A stretch of DNA of 64,000 nucleotides from Allobosea sp. (GTDB lineage Bacteria > Pseudomonadota > Alphaproteobacteria > Rhizobiales > Beijerinckiaceae): NCBI RefSeq assembly GCF_017308075.1, contig NZ_JAFKFX010000036.1, positions 1 to 64,000 of the forward strand. Reading direction: 5' to 3'. The notes under the pieces were generated by a model. The model saw only the letters and a list, made by a program, of their open reading frames with translations. It was not told the origin of the DNA and did no database searches. The first letter of the stretch is position 1. Every line of letters begins with the position of its first letter. Positions 25,090-33,975 of the stretch are shown here, piece after piece. The translations under genes and the position numbers were made by a program.

Positions 25090-25854
25090 ATGCATCTGCA
25101 AGGGATGGTGAGCGTGACGACAGAGGACAGAACCAGGATGTGCCGCCGCAGCCCGGCAGGTCTGCTTTCCGTGCTCGCGACCGTGCTCGCCCTCGGGGCC
25201 TGCGCCAAGGGCGACCTGACGGCGGGCGGCGCTCCTTTCGATACGCGCGAGCGCCATCCGATCGTGCTGCGCGACGCTCCGCGCTCGCTCGATGTCTTCG
25301 TCGGCCGCGCCGGCGGCGGGCTCGATCCGCGTCAGGCCGATGATGTTACCCGCTTCGGCCAGGACTATCGTCGCAGTGGCCGCGGCGGCCTAGTCGCCGA
25401 AGTGCCGACCGGCTCCGGGCGCGAGCTCGCCGCGCGTGACACGCTCGACGGCATTCGCCGCTCGCTGGCGCAGGCTGGCGTGTCCCAGGGGGCGCTCCAG
25501 GTCAGGACTTATCCGGTTGTCGATCCCGGCCTCGCCTCGCCGATCCGCCTGACCTATGCCTCGCTGCAGGCCGGGCTGCCGCATGCCTGTGGGCAATGGC
25601 CGGAGGATGCCGGCGTCTCGAGCTACAAGACCGACGCCTCGAACGAGCCGCTGTGGAATTTCGGCTGCTCGACGCAGGCCAATCTCGCCGCGCAGGTCGC
25701 CGACCCGCTCGACCTCGTCCGCGCCCGCGGCGAAGGTCGGCTCGACACCCAGAAGCGCATGGAAGCGATCAAGAAGCTGCGCGAAGGCAAGGATCCCTCG
25801 ACCCTTTATCGCCAGGAGCAGACTGCGATCAGCACAGCCGTCGGAGGCAAGTGA
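25090..25854 (+). CDS. cpaD: Pilus assembly lipoprotein CpaD
   Basis: 254 residues from the ATG at 25090; an ATG at 25138 would give a more compact lipoprotein signal. The lipobox LALGAC predicts lipidation of the Cys near residue 38. The CpaD-family region includes ERHPIVLRDAPRSLDVFVG, then YPVVDPGLASPIRLTYASLQA and NFGCSTQANLAAQVADP. It probably helps the secretin reach the outer membrane. Its stop overlaps the cpaE start (TGATG). Confidence 0.88.
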   Translation: MHLQGMVSVTTEDRTRMCRRSPAGLLSVLATVLALGACAKGDLTAGGAPFDTRERHPIVLRDAPRSLDVFVGRAGGGLDPRQADDVTRFGQDYRRSGRGGLVAEVPTGSGRELAARDTLDGIRRSLAQAGVSQGALQVRTYPVVDPGLASPIRLTYASLQAGLPHACGQWPEDAGVSSYKTDASNEPLWNFGCSTQANLAAQVADPLDLVRARGEGRLDTQKRMEAIKKLREGKDPSTLYRQEQTAISTAVGGK

Positions 25855-27110
25855 TGGCAGCTGGACCGCTTCATGAGACGGAAATGCCCGGCGAGGAGAT
25901 CATCGCACCGCTGCCGCGCATCACCTTGCAGGCCTTCTGCGAGACGCAGGAAGTCGCTGCCGCGATGCAGGCGGTGACGGCCGACCGGCGTATGGACAAG
26001 GCGCAGACCCGCATTCAGATGGGCGGGCCGGCTGCGGCCGTGGAAGCGTTCCGCGCCGCGCCTACGCCGAACGTCATCGTCCTGGAGACGGTCACCGAGC
26101 CGGGGCGGCTGATCGCCAGCCTCGATGCGCTTGCCGAAAGCTGCGATCCGGGCACCAAGGTCGTCGTCATCGGCCATGTCAACGATGTCCAGCTCTATCG
26201 CGACCTGATCCGCCGTGGCGTCAGCGACTATCTGATCGCCCCGCTCGGCGTGCTCGACGTGCTGCGGACCTTGTCCGAGCTCTACGCCACGCCCGGCGCC
26301 CAGACGCTCGGGCGCACCATCGCCGTGGTCGGGGCCAAGGGCGGCGTCGGCTCGTCGACCGTGGCGCATAACCTCGCCTGGGCGATCGGCCGCAATCTCA
26401 GCGCCTCGACCGTGATCGCCGACCTCGACATCGCCTTCGGTACGGCCGGGCTCGATTTCAATCAGGATCCGCCGCAGGGGGTTGCCGAGGCGGTCTTCGC
26501 GCCCGAGCGCCTCGACGCGAACATGCTCGACCGGTTGCTCTCGCGCTGCAGCGAGAATCTCGCTCTGCTCGCCGCGCCCGCCGTGCTCGATCGTACCGTC
26601 GATCTCGGCGAGGATGCGCTCGACCTGTTGCTCGACCTGCTGCGCGCCAGCGTTCCCTGCATCGTGCTCGACGTGCCGCATCTCTGGACGGGTTGGGCAA
26701 AACGCACCCTGATCGGGGCCGATGAGGTCGTGATCGTCGCGGCTCCGGAGCTGGCTTCGCTGCGCAACGCCAAGAACATGATGGATCTGCTGCGCGCCGC
26801 ACGGCCGAACGATTCCGTGCCGCGGCTGATCCTCAACCAGGTCGGTATCGCCAAGCGGCCGGAGATCGATGCCGCCGAATTCGCCAAGGCGCTCGGCGTC
26901 GAGGTGCTGAGCGCGATTCCCTTCGACGCGCAGCTCTTCGGCACCGCCGCCAATAACGGCCAGATGGTCGCGGAGGTCCAGTCCGGCGGCAAGGCCGCCG
27001 AGGCCTTCATCCAGATCGCGATGGCGCTGACCGGGCGCGGCGAGGCCAAACGCAGCAAGCGCAGCCTGCTCGAGCCGCTGGTTGCCAAGCTGATGCGCCG
27101 GAAGGCCTGA
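25854..27110 (+). CDS. cpaE: Pilus assembly ATPase-like protein CpaE (TadZ)
   Basis: 418 residues. A receiver-like domain (about 25-140) precedes a MinD/ParA-type ATPase with deviant Walker A GAKGGVGSST (160-169). The receiver-like domain need not be phosphorylated. CpaE/TadZ proteins mark the cell pole for pilus assembly. The ATG at 25854 overlaps the cpaD stop; a longer in-frame extension runs over cpaD and is rejected. Confidence 0.92.
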   Translation: MAAGPLHETEMPGEEIIAPLPRITLQAFCETQEVAAAMQAVTADRRMDKAQTRIQMGGPAAAVEAFRAAPTPNVIVLETVTEPGRLIASLDALAESCDPGTKVVVIGHVNDVQLYRDLIRRGVSDYLIAPLGVLDVLRTLSELYATPGAQTLGRTIAVVGAKGGVGSSTVAHNLAWAIGRNLSASTVIADLDIAFGTAGLDFNQDPPQGVAEAVFAPERLDANMLDRLLSRCSENLALLAAPAVLDRTVDLGEDALDLLLDLLRASVPCIVLDVPHLWTGWAKRTLIGADEVVIVAAPELASLRNAKNMMDLLRAARPNDSVPRLILNQVGIAKRPEIDAAEFAKALGVEVLSAIPFDAQLFGTAANNGQMVAEVQSGGKAAEAFIQIAMALTGRGEAKRSKRSLLEPLVAKLMRRKA

Positions 27111-27111
27111 G

Positions 27112-28551
27112 ATGTTCGGCAAGAGAACCGCGATCCAGCCGGTTACCTCGGCCAAGGCGGCTCCCACCGCGACGGCTGTCCGGATGGCCGAGGCTCGGCC
27201 TGGGACGGTCGAGGCCCGCCGGCCGCCGCCGCCGGCCCCGGTCGAGTCGGTCAAGTCCGACGAATACTACCAGATGAAGAGCATGATCTTCGGTGCTCTC
27301 ATCGAGGCGATCGATCTCTCCCAGCTTGCCAAGCTCGACGGCGAATCGGCGCGCGAGGAAATCCGCGACATCATCAACGAGATCATCTCGCTGAAGAACG
27401 TCGTGCTTTCGATCGCCGAGCAGGAGGAGTTGCTCGACGACATCTGCAACGACGTCCTCGGCTATGGGCCGCTGGAGCCGCTGCTGGCACGCGACGACAT
27501 CGCCGACATCATGGTCAATGGCGCGAGCCGGACCTTCATCGAGACCGAAGGCAAGATCCAGCTCACCAATATCCGCTTTCGCGACAATGCGCAGTTGATG
27601 AACATCTGCCAGCGCATCGTCAGCCAGGTCGGCCGGCGCGTCGACGAGAGCTCGCCGATCTGCGATGCCCGTCTCGCCGATGGCTCGCGCGTCAATGTCA
27701 TCGCGCCGCCGCTCGCCATTGACGGGCCGGCGCTGACCATCCGCAAGTTCAAGAAGGACAAGCTGACCCTGGACCAGCTGGTCCGCTTCGGCGCGATCGC
27801 GCCGCCCGGCGCCGAGATTCTCAAGATCATCGGCAGGGTCCGTTGCAATCTGGTGATCTCGGGCGGCACCGGCTCGGGCAAGACGACGCTGCTGAACTGC
27901 CTGACCAACTATATCGAACATGACGAGCGCGTGATCACCTGCGAGGACGCGGCCGAGCTCCAGCTCCAGCAGCCGCATGTCGTGCGTCTCGAGACCCGCC
28001 CGCCCAATCTCGAGGGCACCGGTGCGGTCACCATGCGCGATCTCGTCAAGAACTGCCTGCGCATGCGGCCCGAGCGCATCATCGTCGGCGAGGTGCGCGG
28101 GCCCGAGGCCTTCGACCTGTTGCAGGCGATGAACACTGGTCATGACGGCTCGATGGGCACGCTGCACGCCAACACGCCGCGCGAATGCCTGAGCCGTATC
28201 GAATCGATGATCACCATGGGCGGCTTCAGCCTGCCCTCGAAGACCCTGCGCGAGATGATCTGCTCCTCGATCGACGTGATCATCCAGGCGCAGCGCATGC
28301 GCGACGGTTCACGCCGGATCACCCATATCACCGAGGTGATGGGCATGGAGGGCGACGTCATCATCACCCAGGACCTCATGGTCTTCGACGTGCTGGGCGA
28401 GGACCCGAACGGCAAGCTGATCGGCCGCCACCGCTCGACCGGGATCGGCCGGCCGCGCTTCTGGGAGAGGGCACGCTATTTCGGCGAGGAGCAACGCCTG
28501 GCCGCGGCCCTCGATGAACTCGAGGGCCAGAACGACGCCGGCATGGCGTAA
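27112..28551 (+). CDS. cpaF: Flp pilus secretion ATPase CpaF (TadA)
   Basis: 479 residues. A Pro-rich start and helical N-domain lead to the GspE/PilT-type ATPase: Walker [10 protein letters not shown] (251-259), the Asp box region, Walker [18 protein letters not shown] and the His box [13 protein letters not shown]. It powers both extension and retraction in tad systems. It begins one base after the cpaE stop. Confidence 0.95.
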   Translation: MFGKRTAIQPVTSAKAAPTATAVRMAEARPGTVEARRPPPPAPVESVKSDEYYQMKSMIFGALIEAIDLSQLAKLDGESAREEIRDIINEIISLKNVVLSIAEQEELLDDICNDVLGYGPLEPLLARDDIADIMVNGASRTFIETEGKIQLTNIRFRDNAQLMNICQRIVSQVGRRVDESSPICDARLADGSRVNVIAPPLAIDGPALTIRKFKKDKLTLDQLVRFGAIAPPGAEILKIIGRVRCNLVISGGTGSGKTTLLNCLTNYIEHDERVITCEDAAELQLQQPHVVRLETRPPNLEGTGAVTMRDLVKNCLRMRPERIIVGEVRGPEAFDLLQAMNTGHDGSMGTLHANTPRECLSRIESMITMGGFSLPSKTLREMICSSIDVIIQAQRMRDGSRRITHITEVMGMEGDVIITQDLMVFDVLGEDPNGKLIGRHRSTGIGRPRFWERARYFGEEQRLAAALDELEGQNDAGMA

Positions 28552-28572
28552 CCGGGGGAGCGGGGCAACGCC

Positions 28573-29553
28573 ATGGATCTTGGGCTGATCGCTGCCGTCA
28601 TCCTCGCCGCCATCTCGGCGGGCGGCGTTGCCTATGCGTTGTTCTACCCCTCGCTCAGCGGCCAGGCCCGGGTCGAGCGGCGGCTCAAGGAGTTTGCGAC
28701 TCCGGTGATCACGCGCAGCGCAGCAGAGCGCGAAGCGCAGAATCGCGCCAAACGCGGCCAGGTGGCGCAGAGCCTGAAGGATATCGAAAACCGCGAGAAA
28801 GCCCGCAACAAGGCGACGCTCGAAGTCAGAATTCAGCAGGCAGGGCTGAGCTGGTCGCGCCGGCAATACTTCATCTTCGCCGCCGTGACGGGCCTTGTCT
28901 GCGGCCTGCTCGCGCTGGTCGCGTCCGGCAAGGGGGTGCTCGGTGTCGTCGGCCTGTTCGTCGGCCTTTTCGGCGTGCCTTCCTTCTTCCTGAGCCAGCG
29001 TCGCAAGAAGCGCCTGAAACGCTTCTCGAACGAGTTTCCCAATGCGATCGACGTCATCGTGCGCGGCATCAAATCGGGCCTGCCTCTGAACGACTGCCTG
29101 CGCATCATCGCCAATGAAGCGCAGGAGCCGGTCAAGACCGAGTTTCGCCTGATCGTCGAGGCGCAGGCGCTGGGCCTCGCCCTGAGCGATGCCGCCGCCA
29201 AGCTGTTCGAGCGCATGCCCTGCCCCGAGGCCAATTTCTTCGGCATCGTGCTGGCGATCCAGCAGAAGACCGGTGGCAACCTTGCCGAGACCCTGGCCAA
29301 TCTCTCCCGCGTCATTCGCGAGCGCCGCAAGATGCGCGACAAGATCGCGGCGGTCTCGATGGAGGCCAAGGCTTCGGCGGCGATCATCGGCAGCCTGCCG
29401 GTCGTCGTCGCGCTGCTCGTCTATGTGACGAGCCCCCGTTACATCGAGCAGCTCTGGCTGACCTCGACCGGCCAGGTTGCGCTGCTCGGTGCGGCGGTCT
29501 GGATGACGATCGGGATCCTGGTGATGAAGAAAATGATCAATTTCGACATCTGA
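28573..29553 (+). CDS. tadB: Inner-membrane platform protein TadB
   Basis: 326 residues with a type II secretion F-domain (about 165-300, FPNAIDVIVRGIKSGLPLNDC) flanked by membrane helices near 3-25, 105-145 and the C-terminus. TadB and TadC form the membrane base on which CpaF acts. It starts 21 bases after cpaF with GGGGAGCGGGG upstream. Confidence 0.92.
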   Translation: MDLGLIAAVILAAISAGGVAYALFYPSLSGQARVERRLKEFATPVITRSAAEREAQNRAKRGQVAQSLKDIENREKARNKATLEVRIQQAGLSWSRRQYFIFAAVTGLVCGLLALVASGKGVLGVVGLFVGLFGVPSFFLSQRRKKRLKRFSNEFPNAIDVIVRGIKSGLPLNDCLRIIANEAQEPVKTEFRLIVEAQALGLALSDAAAKLFERMPCPEANFFGIVLAIQQKTGGNLAETLANLSRVIRERRKMRDKIAAVSMEAKASAAIIGSLPVVVALLVYVTSPRYIEQLWLTSTGQVALLGAAVWMTIGILVMKKMINFDI

Positions 29554-29564
29554 GGCGACAGAAC

Positions 29565-30542
29565 ATGCTTGCGCTCCTCATCGAAAAGGTCACCGACCTC
29601 AACTTCATGCTGGCCCTGCTGGGCGGGCTCGCCGTGGCCGCGACGGTCGTCATGGTCGGCACCCCCCTGGTCGAGGGCAATGCTCTGGGCAAGCGGATGA
29701 AGAGTGTCGCGACCGAGCGTGACAAGATCCGGGCCCGCGAACGCGATCGACTGGCGCGCCAAGGCGACAAGGTCTCGCTGCGGCAGGAGCCGAAGGAGTT
29801 CATGCGCCGCACGGTGGAGCAGTTCAAGCTCGGCGATTGGCTCGGCACGGAGCATGCCAAGAGGCAGCTCGCCATGGCCGGCTTTCGCGGCCAGCAGGCG
29901 GAGATCGGCTTCCTGTTCTTCCGGGCGGTCACGCCGGTAGGGCTCTTCCTGTTCGCACTCTTCTATATCTCCTTCGTCAATGATTTCGGGCTGTCGCAGG
30001 TCAACCGGATCGCGGTTGCGATCGGTGCGGCCTATCTCGGCATCAAGGCCCCGGAGATCTATCTCTCCAATGCGACCAGCAAGCGTCAGTTCTCGATGCG
30101 GCGGGCCTTTCCGGACGCGCTCGACCTGCTGCTGATCTGCGTCGAATCCGGCATGTCGATCGAGCTCGCCTTTCGCAAGGTCTCGACCGAGATCGGAGGC
30201 CAGTCGGTGCCGCTGGCCGAGGAGTTCGCGCTGTGCACGGCGGAGCTCTCCTATCTCGCCGAACGTCGCCAGGCCTATGAGAATCTGGCGGCGCGCACCG
30301 GGCTCGAAACGGTGAAATCGGTCTGCACGGCCCTGATCCAGGCCGAGCGCTACGGCACGCCGCTCGGTACGGCCCTGCGGACGCTGGCCCAGGAGGGCCG
30401 CGACCAGCGCATGAACGAGGCCGAGAAGAAGGCTGCGGCGCTGCCGCCGAAGCTGACCGTGCCGATGATCCTGTTCTTCTTGCCGGTGCTGTTCATCGTG
30501 ATCATGACCCCGGCCTTCATCAAGCTGGTCACCATGATGTGA
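29565..30542 (+). CDS. tadC: Inner-membrane platform protein TadC
   Basis: 325 residues, again with a T2SSF domain (FPDALDLLLICVESGMSIELAFRK) and membrane helices at about 13-33, 115-160 and the C-terminus (LTVPMILFFLPVLFIVIMTP). It ends the operon here. No tadE, tadF or tadG minor pseudopilin genes follow, so they must lie elsewhere. TadD-like protein is encoded at 50134. Confidence 0.92.
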   Translation: MLALLIEKVTDLNFMLALLGGLAVAATVVMVGTPLVEGNALGKRMKSVATERDKIRARERDRLARQGDKVSLRQEPKEFMRRTVEQFKLGDWLGTEHAKRQLAMAGFRGQQAEIGFLFFRAVTPVGLFLFALFYISFVNDFGLSQVNRIAVAIGAAYLGIKAPEIYLSNATSKRQFSMRRAFPDALDLLLICVESGMSIELAFRKVSTEIGGQSVPLAEEFALCTAELSYLAERRQAYENLAARTGLETVKSVCTALIQAERYGTPLGTALRTLAQEGRDQRMNEAEKKAAALPPKLTVPMILFFLPVLFIVIMTPAFIKLVTMM

Positions 30543-30552
30543 GCCGGGCGGT

Positions 30553-30576
30553 GGTCGACGCCGTTTCACGTCGACC
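30553..30576 (+). terminator. Stem-loop after tadC
   Basis: GGTCGACG (30553-30560) and CGTCGACC (30569-30576) form a perfect 8-bp stem with an 8-base loop just after the tadC stop. There is no U run, so it may be an mRNA 3' end or factor-dependent stop. The rest of the gap to 30740 shows no gene I can support. Confidence 0.5.
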
Positions 30577-30740
30577 CCGTTCAAGGTGAGGCTGGCGCCG
30601 AGCCGGGACGCGCGGATGTTTTGAGCCGCCCTGGCTTTCGGCCCGGCTCTTCGCGAGGGCGCGGACCATGAAACCCAGCCGCTCCCCGCAATGATCGGAT
30701 GGCCATCGGCAATGGCGCCGCAGGCCCGGATCGCGATCGG

Positions 30741-31293
30741 CTATGGTGACCGCCGCAGCGCACGCGCATAGCCCGCCGGCCTGAAGCGGCAGGCGAGGAT
30801 GGCGACCAGGCCGATGGCCCCGGCGTGAACGAGCCAGCCGAACGAGAGACCGCCGGCTCGTTCGCCCAGGACGGCGATGATCCACGGAAAGCTGCCGGCG
30901 ATCAGGAAACCACCGCCCTGCATGAAGGCCGAAAGGGCGCCTGCGTCGACCGGGTTCTCCAGATGGTCCAGCGCCACGACCATGAACAGCGAGAACGCGC
31001 CGCCCATGCCGATGCCGAGCACGATCGCCCAGAAGGCCGGGTTGAGCTCGGGGCGGAATGCGAGCCCGCAGAAACCCAGCAGCTGCAGTCCGAGCGACAG
31101 GCCGATCGAGGGGCGCCGATCCAATCTGCTGGAGGCCAGGACGGGGATCGCGAGCGCGGCGATCGCCTGGCTGGTCGCCAGCGCAGCGAGAAGGCTGCCG
31201 CTGTCGGTGCTGCTCCAGCCCATCCGCTGATAATAGGGCGCGAGCCAGGCGACGATCGAGGCATAGCTGCCATTGACGATGCCGAATCCGCCT
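30741..31293 (-). pseudogene. MFS transporter remnant, C-terminal half (CynX/NimT-like)
   Basis: About 180 residues remain, covering what look like membrane segments 7 to 12: GFGIVNGSYASIVAWLAPYY, then SLGLQLLGFCGLAF, MGGAFSLFMVVALDHL and the final helices. The only ATG (31223) would start inside the protein. Upstream of about 31290 the frame turns into the antisense of the next operon, so the first half of the gene is gone. The family call (cyanate/nitroimidazole-type MFS exporters) is tentative. Confidence 0.75.
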
Positions 31294-31358
31294 ACGCCTT
31301 CCTGACCGAAGCCGAACGCGCCACGCTGCCCGCCCCGCGCGCCTCGCGGCCCAGGTGA
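31281..31358 (+). pseudogene. Last ~25 codons of a lost gene upstream of the ABC permeases
   Basis: The plus-strand frame reading ESAYAFLTEAERATLPAPR ends in TGA at 31356-31358. That stop overlaps the GTG start of the permease gene as GTGA, the usual sign of a coupled preceding gene. Upstream of about 31280 the frame is only antisense of the MFS remnant. In this operon type the missing gene would most likely be the periplasmic binding protein; that identity is inference. Confidence 0.5.
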
Positions 31359-32545
31359 GCGCGTCGGAGCGAAAGCATCGGCTCAAGATGCTGGCGCTGC
31401 TCGCTCCGAGCGTGATGTTCACCGCGCTGTTCTTCGTGCTGCCCCTCGCGCTCTTCATGTTCAGGAGCGTCGACAATCCCGAGATCCAGACCCATTTGCC
31501 GCGTACGGCGCAGGTCATGCAGGGTTGGTCGGGGAAAGGCGAGCCCGACGAGGCGGCCTTCGCCGCCATCGCCGCGGATCTCGGCGCGCTCCGCGGCCAA
31601 CCTTCGCTCGGACTGATCGGGCGGCGGCTCAACTATGCCCTGCCCGGTGCGCGCGGCCTTCTCACCAAGACGGCCCGGCGTCTGCCGATCGCGGAAGGAG
31701 CGTCCGCGAAGGAAGCGCTGATCGCGATCGACAAGCAATGGGGCGACCCGGCCCTCTGGGGCGTGCTGCATCAGCAATCCGGGCGCCTGACCGACTTCTA
31801 TCTCCTCACGGCGCTCGACCTGCGAAAATCACCCGAGGGCGAGCTGCAGCGCGTCGCCCCGGACCAGCGCATCTTCATCGACCTCTACGGCCGGACCTTG
31901 TCGGTCAGCCTGACCGTCACCGCCCTGTGCCTGCTCATCGGCTTTCCGGTCGCGGCGGTGATGGCGAGGGCCGGAAAGCGGGCCGCCAGCTGGATGCTGA
32001 TGCTCGTCCTGGTGCCGTTCTGGACCTCGCTGCTGGTGCGCAGCACCGCCTGGGTCATCCTCCTCCAGAACGAGGGGCTGGTGAACAAGACGCTGATGGC
32101 GCTCGGCATCATCAGCTCGCCTTTGCCGCTGGTGTTCAACCGGGCGGGCGTGATCATCGCCATGGTCCACGTCCTGCTCCCCTATGCGATCCTGCCGATC
32201 TACAGCGTGATGAAGGGGATCTCCGGCAACCATCTGCGCGCGGCCGCCTCGCTCGGCGCCTCGCCGCTGCGCGTCTTCCGGACGGTCTACCTGCCCTTGA
32301 CGCTGCCCGGCGTGGCGGCCGGCGGGACGCTGGTCTTCGTCCTGTCCGTCGGCTTCTACGTCACGCCGGCGCTCGTCGGCGGCCCGGGCGACCAGATGAT
32401 CGGCTATTTCATCGCCTACTTCACCAATTCGGCGGTGAACTGGGGCCTCGCCTCGGCGCTCGGCGCCTTCCTGCTGATCGTGGTCGCAGCGATCTACCTG
32501 GCCCTGGGCAAGCTCGTCGGCTTCAACCGTCTGCGGGTGCGCTGA
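31355..32545 (+). CDS. ABC transporter permease, PotB-like with long periplasmic insert
   Basis: 396 residues, GTG start overlapping the stop of the eroded upstream gene. Membrane segment 1 is at about 12-35. A soluble stretch of roughly 125 residues (about 40-165) then precedes the remaining helices. The EAA loop reads HLRAAASLGASPLRVFRTVY. Permeases with this long insert occur in spermidine/putrescine-type (PotB-like) systems of alphaproteobacteria. The gene looks intact although its ATPase partner is not. Confidence 0.85.
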   Translation: MSASERKHRLKMLALLAPSVMFTALFFVLPLALFMFRSVDNPEIQTHLPRTAQVMQGWSGKGEPDEAAFAAIAADLGALRGQPSLGLIGRRLNYALPGARGLLTKTARRLPIAEGASAKEALIAIDKQWGDPALWGVLHQQSGRLTDFYLLTALDLRKSPEGELQRVAPDQRIFIDLYGRTLSVSLTVTALCLLIGFPVAAVMARAGKRAASWMLMLVLVPFWTSLLVRSTAWVILLQNEGLVNKTLMALGIISSPLPLVFNRAGVIIAMVHVLLPYAILPIYSVMKGISGNHLRAAASLGASPLRVFRTVYLPLTLPGVAAGGTLVFVLSVGFYVTPALVGGPGDQMIGYFIAYFTNSAVNWGLASALGAFLLIVVAAIYLALGKLVGFNRLRVR

Positions 32546-32546
32546 G

Positions 32547-33383
32547 ATGAGATCCGGTTCTTCCACCCCCTTCATCGAGCGGCTGGCTCTCGGCGGGATT
32601 CGCGCCTTCGCCGTCGCGGTCCTGGTCTTCCTGGTCGCGCCGATCTTCGTCGTGTTCCCGCTGTCCTTCACGGCGGGCCAGCTCCTGGTCTTTCCGCTCC
32701 CGGGCTGGTCCCTGCAATGGTACCGCGAGTTCTTCACCAGCCCGCTCTGGACCGGTGCGCTGCTCAACAGCCTGTTCGTCGGTATCGTGACGACGATCGT
32801 CGCGACCTTGCTCGGCACGATGGCAGCGCTCGGGCTTCATGGCGCGCGGTTCCGGCTCAAGCCCCTCGTCATGGCGCTGCTGGTCACGCCGATCGCCGTG
32901 CCGGTCGTCATCATTGCGGTCTCGGCCTTCTATTTCTTCGCGGCGGTCAACCTCGTCGGCACCTATATCGGCCTGATCCTGGCCCATGTCGCGCTGGCGC
33001 TGCCCTTCGTGGTGATCACCGTCTCGGCGACGCTGCAGAGCTTCGACCCCAATCTGCCGCGGGCCGCCGCGAGCCTGGGGGCCTCGCCTCTGCGCACGTT
33101 CCGGACGGTGACCTTGCCGATCATCGCGCCCGGCGTGGCCTCGGGCAGCGTCTTCGCCTTCGTCACATCGTTCGACGAGCTCGTCATCGCCCTGTTCATC
33201 ACCAGCCCGCAACAGCGCACGCTGCCGCGGCAGATCTTCAGCGGCGTCAGCGAGAACATCTCCCCCACGATCACCGCTGCGGCCGTCGTGCTGCTGCTGG
33301 TCTCGGTCGTCCTGATGCTGGTGATGGAATGGCTCCGGGCCCGCTCGGAGCGGATGCGGCGTCCGGCAGGAGCAGAGCAATGA
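32547..33383 (+). CDS. ABC transporter permease, PotC-like
   Basis: 278 residues, six membrane segments, EAA loop NLPRAAASLGASPLRTFRTV. The second pore subunit of a polyamine/opine-type importer. It begins one base after the first permease stop region (TGAGATG). Its own stop overlaps the ATG (33380) of the broken ATPase gene as ATGA. Confidence 0.87.
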   Translation: MRSGSSTPFIERLALGGIRAFAVAVLVFLVAPIFVVFPLSFTAGQLLVFPLPGWSLQWYREFFTSPLWTGALLNSLFVGIVTTIVATLLGTMAALGLHGARFRLKPLVMALLVTPIAVPVVIIAVSAFYFFAAVNLVGTYIGLILAHVALALPFVVITVSATLQSFDPNLPRAAASLGASPLRTFRTVTLPIIAPGVASGSVFAFVTSFDELVIALFITSPQQRTLPRQIFSGVSENISPTITAAAVVLLLVSVVLMLVMEWLRARSERMRRPAGAEQ

Positions 33384-33975
33384 CCGTAGAGATCGCAGAC
33401 CTCGTCATCTCCGGAGGCCTGGTCGTCGCGAGCTCAAGCAGATCCACGAGCGCCTCGGCGTCACCATGGTCTATGTCACGCATGATCAGGAAGAGGCCCT
33501 GACCATGTCCGACCGGATCGCCGTTTTCGACCAGGGCCGGATCCAGCAGCTCGCGCCCCCCGAAGAGCTCTACGAAAGCTCCGCAAACGCCTTCGTCGCC
33601 GGCTTCATCGGCGAGAACAACACGCTGGAAGGGGAAATCGTCGGGAGCGCGCAGCGCATCGTCACGGTTCGCCTGGCCCCGGACGTCCTCGTGACGGCGA
33701 CCGCGATCGATCCGCTCGCGGTCGGCGATCGCGCGGTGCTCTGCCTGCGTCCGGAGCGGATCAGCCTGGCTCCCGAGGCGGCAGACAATGCCTTCACGCT
33801 CAAGGTCGAACGGCTGGTCTATCTCGGCGAAGCCACGCGCGTCGTCTTCAGCCTCGGCGGCCAGGAGCTGATCGCGAAGGGCGACCCGATGAAGGTGCCG
33901 GTCAGCCTCGCCCGCGACGCTTTGGTGCAGGTCGGATGGCGAACCGCCGATTGCCGGGCCTTTCGTAGGGAATGA
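33380..33975 (+). pseudogene. ABC transporter ATP-binding subunit with catalytic core deleted
   Basis: The normal start is present: ATG at 33380 reads MTVEIADLVIS, a typical PotA-like N-terminus, coupled to the permease stop. After about a dozen codons the sequence jumps, in another frame, to RRELKQIHERLGVTMVYVTHD, which normally lies after Walker B. About 450 bases carrying Walker A, the signature and Walker B are missing. The C-terminal part (switch His, TOBE domain) survives as an open frame of 169 codons from the ATG at 33466. As it stands it cannot hydrolyse ATP. Its stop overlaps the next gene (ATGA). Confidence 0.85.
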
